Shown piece by piece: positions 27,643 through 35,863 of a DNA stretch of 64,000 nt. Positions within the stretch are counted from its first letter, which is position 1, and every line of letters begins with the position of its first letter. A program made the translations under genes and the position numbers. Source of the stretch: Candidatus Paraprochloron terpiosi LD05 (GTDB lineage Bacteria; Cyanobacteriota; Cyanobacteriia; Cyanobacteriales; Prochloraceae); contig CP073341.1 in the NCBI GenBank assembly GCA_018141785.1, forward strand, positions 1,401,422 through 1,465,421, given 5' to 3'. The notes under the pieces were generated by a model. It saw nothing but the letters and a program-made list of their open reading frames with translations, searched no databases and was not told the DNA's origin.

Positions 27643-28071
27643 ATGTTCAAAAACGTTTTGTTTCCCGTGGATGGAAGTCCAGATGCCCTCTTCGCAGCCA
27701 GTACTGTTGCCAAGCTCGTCAAAACCTATGACAGTCGCTTGGTGTTACTATCGGTAGTGCAACCACCCCCGCCATCCATCAATGCCGGGGGGGAAAAAGA
27801 ACCGAAACCTGGGGGGATGAATTCCCCAGAAGCAGTAGCTAAACTGCTCAAAGGGGCGCAAACCCTATTTGCCCAACAAGGTATTGAAGCAGAAATTATT
27901 GAGCGAGAAGGAAAGCCTTCCTTTATAATTTGCGACGTAGCGGACGAAATAGATGCCAATTTAATCATCATGGGCTGTCGGGGTAATGGCTTGACGGGGC
28001 AAGGCGCTGCCGAAAGTGTGACGAGCCGGGTCATTAATCTTTCTCCCTGTCCGGTTCTGATCGTCCCTTAA
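27643..28071 (+). CDS. Universal stress protein, single domain
   Basis: 142 residues, one UspA fold: MFKNVLFPVDGSPDALFAAS at the start and IIMGCRGNGLTG...ESVTSRVINLSPCPVLIV at the end, giving the G-x2-G-x9-S-type nucleotide-binding loop. A glycine/proline-rich insertion (INAGGEKEPKPGGMNSPEAV) sits in the middle. Read divergently from pgk with about 130 bp between them. Confidence 0.9.
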   Translation: MFKNVLFPVDGSPDALFAASTVAKLVKTYDSRLVLLSVVQPPPPSINAGGEKEPKPGGMNSPEAVAKLLKGAQTLFAQQGIEAEIIEREGKPSFIICDVADEIDANLIIMGCRGNGLTGQGAAESVTSRVINLSPCPVLIVP

Positions 28072-28129
28072 GATATAATTTTGATTAAGAGGAGCGCGCC
28101 CCGTAGCGGGTCGCATTTATAGGGGAATC

Positions 28130-28417
28130 ATGAGTCAAACACAAAAAGCTATCTATAGGATGGTATTGCCGGAAGGAGCAGGAAGAAGTCAAAGAAAAAT
28201 ATTTGAGCAAAATGTTGCTGCTTTCAGGCAAGGGAACACAGGTTGGTCCATTTATCCTGATTGGCCGCAAACAGGAGAAAAACAAGCATTCATTGTCGTG
28301 CCATCAGGAGAACAAGAAGTAGCTACTTACGCTAGTTATAAAATTGCTGCATCTTTAGGCAAAGCCTTCTTAGCCCCTAGCTATCGAGGAGGGTATGGTG
28401 ACAGAGCAAGATATTGA
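28130..28417 (+). CDS. Hypothetical protein
   Basis: 95 residues, soluble, no recognised motif (MSQTQKAIYRMVLPEGAGRS, TGWSIYPDWPQTGEKQAFIV). Its last 24 nt overlap the ATG at 28394 of the next gene, which follows an AGGAGG sequence, so the two are probably translated together. Confidence 0.55.
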   Translation: MSQTQKAIYRMVLPEGAGRSQRKIFEQNVAAFRQGNTGWSIYPDWPQTGEKQAFIVVPSGEQEVATYASYKIAASLGKAFLAPSYRGGYGDRARY

Positions 28418-28857
28418 TAAGGAAAAGCAACAATCAACTCGCTTATTGCCAAAATGAATTGGTCAAGTCAGAGGAGGAGTACTCTTCTTTAACAGCTTTA
28501 GGAGCAGAAAATGCTGCTAGATCGGTATCTATAGCAATGATGGTCAATCCAACAGCCATCCAAGCATTAGCTCAAAAAGCGCCCGAAAAAGTCCTCGATT
28601 TGGCTGAATCTAACGATCGCAGACAATTCGAGTTCTATATGAAAATGGAAGGCAATCGACACCAACAGAGATTAGCCCGTGAAGCTACAACCAGAATAGG
28701 AATTGGAGCTGTTGTAGGAGTTGTTGGGATGGCTTTTATCTATGCCGCACTCACAAGGGATGCAAGTTTGGCGCAAATTATTGTTGCTGCTGTTGTAGGA
28801 GGATTTGGCGGCCTTGGCATCAGTGTGGTTCTTGCTCCCAAAAATAATGATGATTGA
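28394..28857 (+). pseudogene. Hypothetical membrane protein with an apparent frameshift
   Basis: A good start (AGGAGGGT-ATG at 28394) reads MVTEQDIDKEKQQSTRLLPK and then hits TGA at about 28454. The next frame continues without a break as NELVKSEEEYSSLTALGAEN to 28857, with two hydrophobic segments (IGIGAVVGVVGMAFIYAAL and IIVAAVVGGFGGLGISVVL). Shifting by one base joins them into one protein of about 154 residues. The alternative is a TTG start at 28414 within the second frame. It could be a true mutation or a sequencing error. Confidence 0.55.
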
Positions 28858-28894
28858 ACTTCTCCAGCTTTGAATCGCTCGAATATAAATTCTC

Positions 28895-29731
28895 ATGACA
28901 AATCCTCCCATTCAATGGTATCCCGGACATATTGCCAAAGCAGAACGGCAACTGAAAGAGAAACTCAAGAGCGTAGACGTAGTGCTGGAGGTGTTAGATG
29001 CTAGAGTTGCGATCGCCTCCCACCATCCCCAAGTACCTGCTTGGATCGGCAGCAAACCTCGAATATTAGTAGTCAACCGCATGGATATGATTCCCCTTGA
29101 ATTACGCCAGCAGTGGTTGGTTTGGTTCCAGGGACAAGGAGAGCAGCCTTATTTTACCAATGCCAAAGAAGGAAAGGGCATCAAAGCACTAAAAAAAGCA
29201 GCTACTGCTGCCGGGGTCGAAATGAACCGAAGGAGGCTCCGGCGGGGGATGCGTCCCCGTCCTGTGCGTGGGGTGGTCATGGGCTTGCCCAATGTGGGTA
29301 AATCTGCCTTGATTAACCGTTTGGTGGGGCGCAAAGCGGTAGCTAGTGCCCGGAAACCCGGGGTAACAAAGCAACTTCAATGGGTGCGCATATCTAAGGA
29401 AATAGAAATGCTGGATGCTCCGGGAGTGATTCCTTGGAAATTAGACAATCAAGAAAATGCCGTCAAATTAGCCATTTGCGACGATATTGGCGATGCTGCT
29501 TACGACAATCAAAGACTAGCAGCAGCTTTAATAGAACTTTTGGGAGAATTAAATTGTGACAAGATATTACAATCTCGCTATCAACTAGATCCTATTTCTA
29601 TGACTTGCGAGGAATACCTTGACAATCTGGGTAAGATTCGCTATCGTGGCGATCGAGAAAGGGCAGCCCGTCAGCTATTAAATGATTTTCGCAAAGGATT
29701 GATGGGGGCGATTGCCTTAGAATTACCCTGA
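28895..29731 (+). CDS. ylqF: Ribosome biogenesis GTPase, YlqF/RbgA family
   Basis: 278 residues with the circularly permuted GTPase motif order: G4 VNRMD first, then G1 GLPNVGKSAL and G3 DAPG (MLDAPGVIPWKL). The start IQWYPGHIAKAERQLKEKLK is typical for the family. It assists late assembly of the large ribosomal subunit. Full length, ATG start; upstream neighbour on the same strand is the frameshifted hypothetical gene, 37 bp away. Confidence 0.92.
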   Translation: MTNPPIQWYPGHIAKAERQLKEKLKSVDVVLEVLDARVAIASHHPQVPAWIGSKPRILVVNRMDMIPLELRQQWLVWFQGQGEQPYFTNAKEGKGIKALKKAATAAGVEMNRRRLRRGMRPRPVRGVVMGLPNVGKSALINRLVGRKAVASARKPGVTKQLQWVRISKEIEMLDAPGVIPWKLDNQENAVKLAICDDIGDAAYDNQRLAAALIELLGELNCDKILQSRYQLDPISMTCEEYLDNLGKIRYRGDRERAARQLLNDFRKGLMGAIALELP

Positions 29732-30133
29732 ATCCTTAAAAAATTCAGTGATATTGCTGATGAATTCAAAGAGAGAAATAAGCTAGATAGATAATCTAAG
29801 CTAATAGAGGAGGGGGGCAATTGTGATTGCAGTCACACAAAGCCAGAGATATGAATGGGGTGTAGGGGGTAGGGTGTAGTAGGGTGTGGGGTACGCGGCA
29901 GTTAATCTATTCCATGGTATCCGGGATTTTGGGTTTTTTCTTAAACCCTACACCCCACACCCCACACCCCACACCGATTTGATTCATCAAACTTGAAATA
30001 GGCTCGAAAACAACTTATCTCGATACTGTGTTATAATCAAATTTGTTCGCTCCCAAAATAGGGTCATCCCTCTTTGAGATGATGATGTCCCGATTAATCG
30101 CTGAATACCTTCGATCTTCTGGGAGAACAAATC
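29732..30133. repeat. Gene-free stretch with heptamer tandem repeats
   Basis: From about 29860 to 29900 the plus strand is rich in GGGTGTAG/GGGTGTGGGG words. From 29947 to 29976 it has ACACCCC repeated four times in tandem (period 7), so the two blocks can pair into a long hairpin. Such heptamers resemble the short tandem repeats known in cyanobacteria. Similar words recur at 30280-30318 and 54765-54780. No gene is seen. Confidence 0.6.
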
Positions 30134-30241
30134 ATGGAAATTGCTAAAACATTGAAATGGACAGTAACTTATACACTACAAGCAGTTGTGACTCTTTCCG
30201 TTGCTATGTGTTTGATCCAAGCAATTAGCCAATTACCTTAA
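30134..30241 (+). CDS. Possible small single-pass membrane protein
   Basis: A 35-codon frame encodes MEIAKTLKWTVTYTLQAVVT, then LSVAMCLIQAISQLP: one hydrophobic helix of about 20 residues with a short polar start. The size and shape recall small photosynthetic subunits, but it does not match one I know. A GGGAGAA lies 8 nt before the ATG, a fair ribosome binding site. It stands alone between repeats. Confidence 0.4.
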   Translation: MEIAKTLKWTVTYTLQAVVTLSVAMCLIQAISQLP

Positions 30242-30809
30242 AGGAGCAATGTTTGAATTTGTAACATATAGCGCGAAGCGCGGGTGTGGGGTGTGGGGTG
30301 GCGCCACCCGTGTGGGGTAAAAAGCTCACAGAGGCAATGTCTTTACTTTCTGGTCCTTTTGGGCCAGAGAGCCCAAAAGGCAAAGAGTTGCCTCTGCGCG
30401 AAGAAGAAAGCCTTATCAAACAAGGGTTTTAGGATTTGTTCGGAATCGGTACTTGTCGCAATCCCCCGTTGCTGTGCTATAATTGAAGCAATTGTTGAAG
30501 TAGAGCAGGGTGGGAGAAGCTCTGAAAACATTGATTTTTATCTTCCTAGCTACAGCAGCGACCCGCGTAGCGGCTATGCTCGCCTGTAAGTGGCTTTGGA
30601 AAATAAATCTCAACGTCGAAAGCGTCTTTGCGCGGGCGAAAGGAATCTAGAAGTGAACTCCCTGAGTTAAGAATCCCACGGATGACTGCGTAGCCCAGGA
30701 GTGGGAGTGTCAACTTATATCATGTCCGCATATATCCTACCTATATAAACGTGATATCCTAGAATATCGGCGACCGCACCCTTATGATACAATGACGATA
30801 TAACCGGAC
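30242..30809. other. Repeat-rich gene-free stretch
   Basis: It holds a TATAGCGCGAAGCGCGGGTG repeat end (30268-30287), GGTGTGGGG heptamers, and nested inverted repeats around 30330-30393 with a perfect core CCTTTTGGGC/GCCCAAAAGG. It also holds a TGCTATAATTG box (30475-30485) and a solitary tnpB-element right end at 30671-30713. Open frames here are short and repeat-derived. Confidence 0.55.
30671..30713 (+). repeat. Solitary right end of an IS200/IS605-type element
   Basis: GAATCCCAC and GTGGGAGTGTCAA form a hairpin ending in GTCAA, like the right end that follows the complete tnpB (ATCCCCACCC...GGGTGGGGAGGATGTCAA at 32531-32570). No tnpB precedes it here. Confidence 0.45.
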
Positions 30810-31108
30810 TTGATATTATATGCTGGATATCTCGGCCTTCAAGTGCGGCGGACTCGCACCGCAGATAAGGAGACCAGAAAGGAATTGGTGCCAAAACAAT
30901 TCCATGTCAAGCATTATCAGCTGGGTTCGATCCTGCTAGCCTTGGTGGTATTGGGTACTATCGGCGGTATGGCCGTTACCTATATCAACAAGGTTCCGAT
31001 GTCGCTCGTTATGCTCATATTGCCCTGAACGCGAGTCTCGTGGGTCTATTTGGCTGGCAGGTACTGACGGGAATGGATATTGTCCAAAAAATTCTCACTA
31101 ATTTCTAA
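30810..31108 (+). pseudogene. DUF4079 membrane protein, truncated and frameshifted
   Basis: The first frame gives AGYLGLQVRRTRTADKETRK, KQFHVKHYQLGSILLALVVL and GTIGGMAVTYINK. One base later the next frame gives SDVARYAHIALNASLVGLFG and WQVLTGMDIVQKIL with a stop at 31108. The two halves together match the DUF4079 membrane-protein family of cyanobacteria. The shift is near 30990 (a lost G in AAGGTTCC). The N-terminal membrane segment is also missing. Confidence 0.6.
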
Positions 31109-31193
31109 TCTTTCCCTCATCCCACGGCTGAAGGTCGTGGTCGGGCTCCCATGAAATTCTCACACCTTTGTTTTTCATCAAACGCGCGGGAGA

Positions 31194-31240
31194 CCCCACC
31201 CTCAGTAAAACGCGATATGAAAGCGTTTTACGGGGTGGGG
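31194..31240. repeat. Inverted repeat upstream of tnpB
   Basis: CCCCACCC...GTAAAACGC pairs with GCGTTTTAC...GGGTGGGG around GATATGAAA. It lies 90 bp upstream of the tnpB ATG. The 31116-31330 stretch also holds a CATCCCACGGCTGAAGG hairpin, probably the right end of another IS200/IS605-type element, and CCTTGAC at 31271 near the likely left boundary of the tnpB element. Confidence 0.55.
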
Positions 31241-31330
31241 AGGGATAGCGCGCCATTATTTTAAACTTCCCCTTGACTTCTCACAAAATACGCGCTAATA
31301 TGTAAAAGTACTTCAAAACACCCTAAAGAG

Positions 31331-32518
31331 ATGGTACAACGCGCCTATCGGTACAGATTCTACCCGGATGCAGAGCAAGAGCAACTCTTACGCCGCACCT
31401 TGGGCTGTACCCGATTGGTATACAACAAAGCGCTGGCAGCCAGAACTGAGGGGTGGTATGAAAGGAAGGAGCGGATAGGTTACACCCAAACATCCTCTAT
31501 GCTAACCCAATGGAAAAAACAAGAAGGTTTAAAATTCCTGAATGAGGTGAGTAGCGTTGCTCTCCAGCAGGCTCTGAGGCATCTACATAGAGCTTTTGTT
31601 AACTTTTGGGCAAACCGTAGTCGGTATCCCAGGTTTAAAAAGAAAAGCAATGGTGGGAGTGCAGAGTTTACCCGTTCTGCCTTCAAATGGGCAAACGGAC
31701 AGCTCAAATTAGCTAAGACCAAAAATCCACTCAATATTGTGTGGAGTCGCCCTATTCCCCAGGGATGTGTTCCAACTACCGTTACTCTCAAGTTAGAACC
31801 ATCTAATAGATGGTTTGTAACCTTCTTAGTAGACGACTCTACTGTAGTGCACTTGCCTCCCAGTCAAAATAAAGTGGGGCTAGATATGGGTTTGAGTATT
31901 TTGGTTACCACTAGCAATGGAGAGAAAATTGCTAATCCACGCCATTTTAACCAGAAATTCAAAAGACTCAAAGCCGCCCAAAAGAGTTTGTCCAGGAAGA
32001 AATTAAAGTCAAATAATAGGCGGAGGGCTAGACTCAAAGTAGCGAAGGCACACGCAAAGATTGCAGATGCCAGGAGAGATTTTCTCCACAAGTTAACTAC
32101 CAATCTGATTCGTGAAAACCAAACGATAGTGGTAGAGGATTTAGCCGTCAGGAACATGGTCAAAAACCGCTCCTTAGCTCGTAGTATTAGCGATGCGAGT
32201 TGGGGGGAATTCGTGCGGCAACTCCAGTACAAGAGTGAATGGTACGGGCGAGAATTAATCAAAATTGACCGCTTCTTTCCATCAAGTAAAAGGTGTGGAA
32301 ACTGTGGCTTTATATTAGACAAGTTGCCATTGAATATCCGAGAATGGGAGTGTCCACAATGCAAGACAACCCATGACCGTGACATCAATGCGGCTAAGAA
32401 TATTTTGGCGGCGGGGCTCGCCGTGTCAGTCTGTGGAGCGAACGTAAGACCTGATAGACTTTGCTCTAAAGGGCAGTTGCGAAACTCTCGAAAGGGAAAG
32501 AAGCAGAAACCTAAGTAG
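31331..32518 (+). CDS. tnpB: TnpB, RNA-guided nuclease of an IS200/IS605-type element (complete)
   Basis: 395 residues with the whole TnpB layout: N-terminal YRYRFYPDAEQEQLL and TRLVYNKALAAR, RuvC-I aspartate in GLDMGLSILV, RuvC-II glutamate in TIVVEDLAVRNMV, a zinc ribbon CGNCGFIL...CPQC, and RuvC-III aspartate in THDRDINAAKNIL. TnpB proteins use an RNA made from the element's right end to cut DNA and so favour retention of the element. No tnpA transposase is present, so movement would depend on one elsewhere. A basic tail (RNSRKGKKQKPK) precedes the hairpin-bearing right end. Confidence 0.93.
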   Translation: MVQRAYRYRFYPDAEQEQLLRRTLGCTRLVYNKALAARTEGWYERKERIGYTQTSSMLTQWKKQEGLKFLNEVSSVALQQALRHLHRAFVNFWANRSRYPRFKKKSNGGSAEFTRSAFKWANGQLKLAKTKNPLNIVWSRPIPQGCVPTTVTLKLEPSNRWFVTFLVDDSTVVHLPPSQNKVGLDMGLSILVTTSNGEKIANPRHFNQKFKRLKAAQKSLSRKKLKSNNRRRARLKVAKAHAKIADARRDFLHKLTTNLIRENQTIVVEDLAVRNMVKNRSLARSISDASWGEFVRQLQYKSEWYGRELIKIDRFFPSSKRCGNCGFILDKLPLNIREWECPQCKTTHDRDINAAKNILAAGLAVSVCGANVRPDRLCSKGQLRNSRKGKKQKPK

Positions 32519-32570
32519 TGATGCTTAGGAATCCCCACCCTCTGCGACAGCAAGGGTGGGGAGGATGTCA
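32519..32570 (+). mobile_element. Right end of the tnpB element, likely 3' part of its guide RNA
   Basis: GATGCTTAGGAATCCCCACC begins the end; CCCCACCCT (32533-32541) pairs perfectly with AGGGTGGGG (32553-32561), then GAGGATGTCAA. In related elements the RNA scaffold overlaps the end of tnpB and this hairpin, and the guide begins just outside. The 190 bp after it, up to 32763, show no gene. Confidence 0.6.
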
Positions 32571-32763
32571 AGGGTACCTTGTTCTTCTTCCATTTCCGGC
32601 TATTAGCGTTGGGTATGGGGAGATGGAAATGGGAGTGAAAGTCTTTCTTCTTGTTGGCATCACCCCAGCACCCCACCAATTGATAGGGGTCCGGCTGGTT
32701 AACGAAGTCTTCACATCATTTTTTGGGGGAAAGGGGAAACGGTACACCGAAAAAAAAGCAGTT

Positions 32764-33519
32764 ATGAGCGTCTATCCTCCACTCACAGATAGAACCAGTT
32801 TAGAGTCGCAACCCCGACGAACGCCACCGCTGGAAAGTGGCGATCTGTGCGGTAGCGCAGATCCGGCTTATCCGCCGGATCGCCTAACGCGCCATGAATT
32901 TGAGCGACGCTATGGGGCAGCAACTCAGATTAAAAAAGCAGAATTGATTGAAGGAGTCGTCTACGTGGCATCTCCATTACGGCACCACCAGCACGGGTTA
33001 CCTCACAGTCGAGTCATGACTTGGTTGGGAGTTTATCAAGCCCTTACCCCTGGAGTTGACTTAAGCGTCGAACCAACTGTGCGGCTGGATTTGGATAACG
33101 AGCCTCAACCCGATGTTGTATTTTTTATTGAACCGGAAGCAGGCGGACAAATCCAGTTGAGTGAAGATGGGTATATTGAAGGAACACCAGAGTTAATTGT
33201 TGAAATTGCCGCCAGTAGTGTCGCCATAGATATGGGCAGTAAAAAACAAGTCTATCGACGCAATGGTGTTCGAGAATACATTGTTTGGCAATCCTATGAA
33301 AATCAGTTGGCTTGGTTTCAATTAGTAGAAGGCGATTACCAGTTGTTAATACCCGATGAAAGAGGTATTATTCGCAGTGAGGTGTTTCCGGGGTTGTGGT
33401 TGGCAGTCAATAGCCTGTTAGCAAAAGATATGGTACCAGTGTTAGAGGTATTGCAAGTAGGGGTGCAATCTTCAGAACATCAAGGGTTTGTACAGCAGCT
33501 AACAGCACAAAAGCAGTAG
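32764..33519 (+). CDS. Uma2-family putative nuclease with an in-frame repeat insertion
   Basis: The frame opens at 32518, but the ATG at 32764 (MSVYPPLTDRTSLESQPRRT) is the real start, giving 251 residues. Family motifs: LTRHEFERRYGAA, KKAELIEGVVYVASP, EPQPDVVFFIEPE, ELIVEIAASS, RRNGVREYIVWQ. Between LESGD and RLTR, 12 extra codons (LCGSADPAYPPD) come from a 36-bp palindromic repeat at 32846-32881. Removing it restores LESGDRLTRHEFERRY, the normal family sequence. The nuclease core is unaffected, so the protein may work. Confidence 0.85.
   Translation: MSVYPPLTDRTSLESQPRRTPPLESGDLCGSADPAYPPDRLTRHEFERRYGAATQIKKAELIEGVVYVASPLRHHQHGLPHSRVMTWLGVYQALTPGVDLSVEPTVRLDLDNEPQPDVVFFIEPEAGGQIQLSEDGYIEGTPELIVEIAASSVAIDMGSKKQVYRRNGVREYIVWQSYENQLAWFQLVEGDYQLLIPDERGIIRSEVFPGLWLAVNSLLAKDMVPVLEVLQVGVQSSEHQGFVQQLTAQKQ
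32846..32881. repeat. 36-bp palindromic repeat inserted at a HIP1 site inside the Uma2 gene
   Basis: Flanked by GATC on both sides (32842-32845 and 32878-32881). Removing 36 nt regenerates GGCGATCGCC, a HIP1 site. It holds two hairpins, GATCTGTGC/GCGCAGATC and ATCCGGC/GCCGGAT. A shorter relative lies at 14719-14736. Confidence 0.75.
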
Positions 33520-33547
33520 TTCTTAACAAACATAGTCAGAGATTGGA

Positions 33548-34210
33548 ATGAAAGTATTGGTAGCAGGAGCAACGGGACAAACAGGGCAGAGAATTGTAGC
33601 AGAATTGGTCAAGGGCAATATTACCGTTCGCGCTCTGGTTAGAAATTTAGAGAAAGGGCAAGCAATTTTACCCGCAGATAAAGTGGAATTAGTTGTGGGG
33701 GATGTGCTGAAACCGAAGAGTCTCCCTGAAGCGATCGCCGACTGTACTGCTTTAATCTGCGCTACTGGTGCTAGTCCCACTTTCGATTTTACGGCACCCT
33801 ATCGAATAGATTGCCTAGGTACGAAAAACTTGGTCGATGCAGCTAAAACTATGGGAGTAAAGCATTTTGTTCTGGTTTCCTCCCTCTGCGTCTCCCGATT
33901 TTTCCATCCTCTCAATCTCTTTTGGCTCATTTTAGCTTGGAAAAAACAAGGGGAAGCATATCTACAAGGAAGCGGTTTGACCTATACTATCGTTCGACCC
34001 GGGGGATTGAAAAATGAAGATAATTCCGATCCGGTAGTGATGAAAGGGGCAGATAGTTTGTTTGAGGGCAGTATTCCTCGGACTAAGGTAGCCCGGGTTT
34101 GCGTCGAAGCCCTATTACAAGCAGCAGCAGCCAATAAAATCGTCGAAGTAGTTGCCCGGCCAGGGGCAAGTTCTCTGGACTGGGAGGAGTTATTTGCCAA
34201 TGTCTCTTGA
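33548..34210 (+). CDS. NAD(P)-binding atypical SDR protein
   Basis: 220 residues with the dinucleotide-binding motif MKVLVAGATGQTGQRIVAEL at the N-terminus, an acidic turn (VVGDVLKP), VKHFVLVSSL and YTIVRPGGL. This is the NmrA/Tic62-like branch of short-chain dehydrogenases, whose members often bind NADPH without a clear enzymatic role. It starts 28 bp after the Uma2 gene and ends 12 bp before a broken flavin monooxygenase frame. Confidence 0.88.
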   Translation: MKVLVAGATGQTGQRIVAELVKGNITVRALVRNLEKGQAILPADKVELVVGDVLKPKSLPEAIADCTALICATGASPTFDFTAPYRIDCLGTKNLVDAAKTMGVKHFVLVSSLCVSRFFHPLNLFWLILAWKKQGEAYLQGSGLTYTIVRPGGLKNEDNSDPVVMKGADSLFEGSIPRTKVARVCVEALLQAAAANKIVEVVARPGASSLDWEELFANVS

Positions 34211-34222
34211 GGTCATTGCTGA

Positions 34223-35467
34223 GGACCTATAAGGTCTCGTCAGAATGACTTTCGCATCGGGGAAACCGTTCCCCCTAACATCCGATCGCCCCTGACACAA
34301 TTAGGAATATTAAAAATCCTGGAATCAGGAAAACATCTTCCCTCCCTGGGCAACCGCTCGGCATGGGGTAGCTCCGAGTTAGGTTTCCAGGATTTCTTTT
34401 TTTCTTTGCAAGGAAACGGTTGGCATTTAAACCGGACTCAGTTTGATGCTTCCCTGGCTGAGGCAGCGGCGGAACGGGGGGCGATTTTACAGCGAGGTAT
34501 GAGGGTGGTGGGATGGGATCGCCTTGCGGATGGTAAATGGAGCTTAGTGCTTCTGGATGGAGACGGTTCTCAATTCCAGTTAAAAACCTCCTTTGTTGTG
34601 GATGCCACCGGACGCCGGAGTGTCTTTGCAACTAAACAAGGTGCCAATCCGGTGCGGATGGATAATCTGCTGGGGATTGCAGCAGTGTTTGAGTTTGAGG
34701 AGGGAGCAGCCAAGGATTGTTACACTTTGGTAGAGGCGACGGAGTTGGGTTGGTGGTATGGGGCTCCCTTGCCCAACGACCGCGCCATTGTCACTTTGAT
34801 GAGCGATCGCCAAGAGTGGCGACAGCATCAGTTCTCGCGCTGGGAAAACTGGATGGCAAATCTTGCGAAAACCCGCTACGTTCGGGAATTGGTTGCCGGA
34901 GCAACTCAATCGTCAGAGCTTCTGATTCAACCGGCCTTTTCCCAGTATTTAGACCAGATGGCAGGGGATGGCTGGCTAGCGGTTGGGGATGCGGCTTGTA
35001 CTTTCGATCCGCTTTCTTCAGCAGGTATTTACAAGGCGTTGCGATCGGGTATTCTGGCTGCGGAGGCGATTGCTGGCTATTTTCACTCTGATGCCCAAGC
35101 CCTTGCGAAGTACGAATCTCAAACCCTGCGTCAGTTTGAATTGTATTTGGAAGACCGACGCCAGTATTATAGCTTAGAAAAGCGCTGGCCTGATTCTGAG
35201 TTTTGGCAGCGACGCCGATTTAACATCTCCCTTTCCCCGTCAAAACTGCTCTGCTTCGAGCGATCGCATCATTGTGCTAGCGTTTTGAGGCGACTGAAGA
35301 TGTATTTACCTCTTCGAGACTTGCAAATGTTGTGCGAGTTGTGCGTCGGTGGCAAACAAGCTAGCGATGTGGTGGCCCAATATAGGGCCCGCACTGAGGG
35401 CCGAGTTTCTGCTTATCGTGCGATTGAGGCGCTTCAATATCTTTTGGAGCAGCAAATTATTCGGTAG
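34223..35467 (+). pseudogene. FAD-dependent monooxygenase/halogenase-like protein lacking its N-terminus
   Basis: The frame is open from 34223, just after a stop, and reads FRIGETVPPNIRSPLTQLGI..GRGVIL-type flavoprotein sequence: FVVDATGRRSVFA, GWWYGAPLPNDRAIVTLMS and the second FAD motif GWLAVGDAACTFDPLSSAGI. The first 40 or so residues with the GxGxxG dinucleotide motif are missing, and no ATG precedes GETVPP; the first possible start is TTG 34406. Without the FAD-binding start it should be inactive. A GAGGACC-TATA-AGGTCTC near-palindrome lies at the break. Complete relatives are tryptophan-halogenase-like or LodB-like monooxygenases. Confidence 0.7.
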
Positions 35468-35863
35468 TTTGTTGGTTTCTCCCGAAGGTGGCGACCATCT
35501 GTTTAATGGATAATAAATGTATGGCAAGTATAAGCCATCAATCCCTGGAACTGACAGGGCACGGCAAATCTTTTTTGCTAACCGATTGGGTACCTCCCAA
35601 TGACGAGGAATAGCTTCAACAACACCAATATTAGGATTACACCATAATAAATAAACCTTACCCTCACGCTTAAAATAACATCCATATCATCGAAGATGAG
35701 GCTCAAAAAATCTAGCCTTAAAAGTATTGTTATACAAGGCTTTTATCTTCCCCACACCCGCGCGTAGCGCTATACCTGCTCCTTATATTGCTGCTGTAGA
35801 TGAGTTACCAGTAGTCAGAATCAGTTAATATGGCGCTGTCGAGGGGCAAGAGGAATAATATTC
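35468..35863. other. Gene-free stretch with a toxin fossil and a repeat end
   Basis: It holds the HicA-like remnant (35535-35687, minus strand) and a GCGCGTAGCGCTATACC repeat end at 35756-35772 pointing to the lysozyme-like gene 90 bp downstream. No other gene is visible. Confidence 0.5.
35535..35687 (-). pseudogene. HicA-like mRNA interferase remnant
   Basis: Between a stop and about 35535 the minus strand encodes YGCYFKREGKVYLLWCNPNI, then GVVEAIPRHWEVPNRLAKKI and CRALSVPGI. The pattern G.....REG......NP......IPRH.E....LAKKI matches the HicA toxin fold, although the usual catalytic histidine of the G..H motif is replaced here by tyrosine or leucine in VYLLW. The N-terminal helix and ATG are missing, and no HicB antitoxin is adjacent. 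A dead toxin gene is the likely reading. Confidence 0.55.

Noticed and set aside
31864..32679. A 271-residue minus-strand frame opposite tnpB
   Set aside because: It is the antisense shadow of tnpB, rich in Leu and Ser, with no motif.
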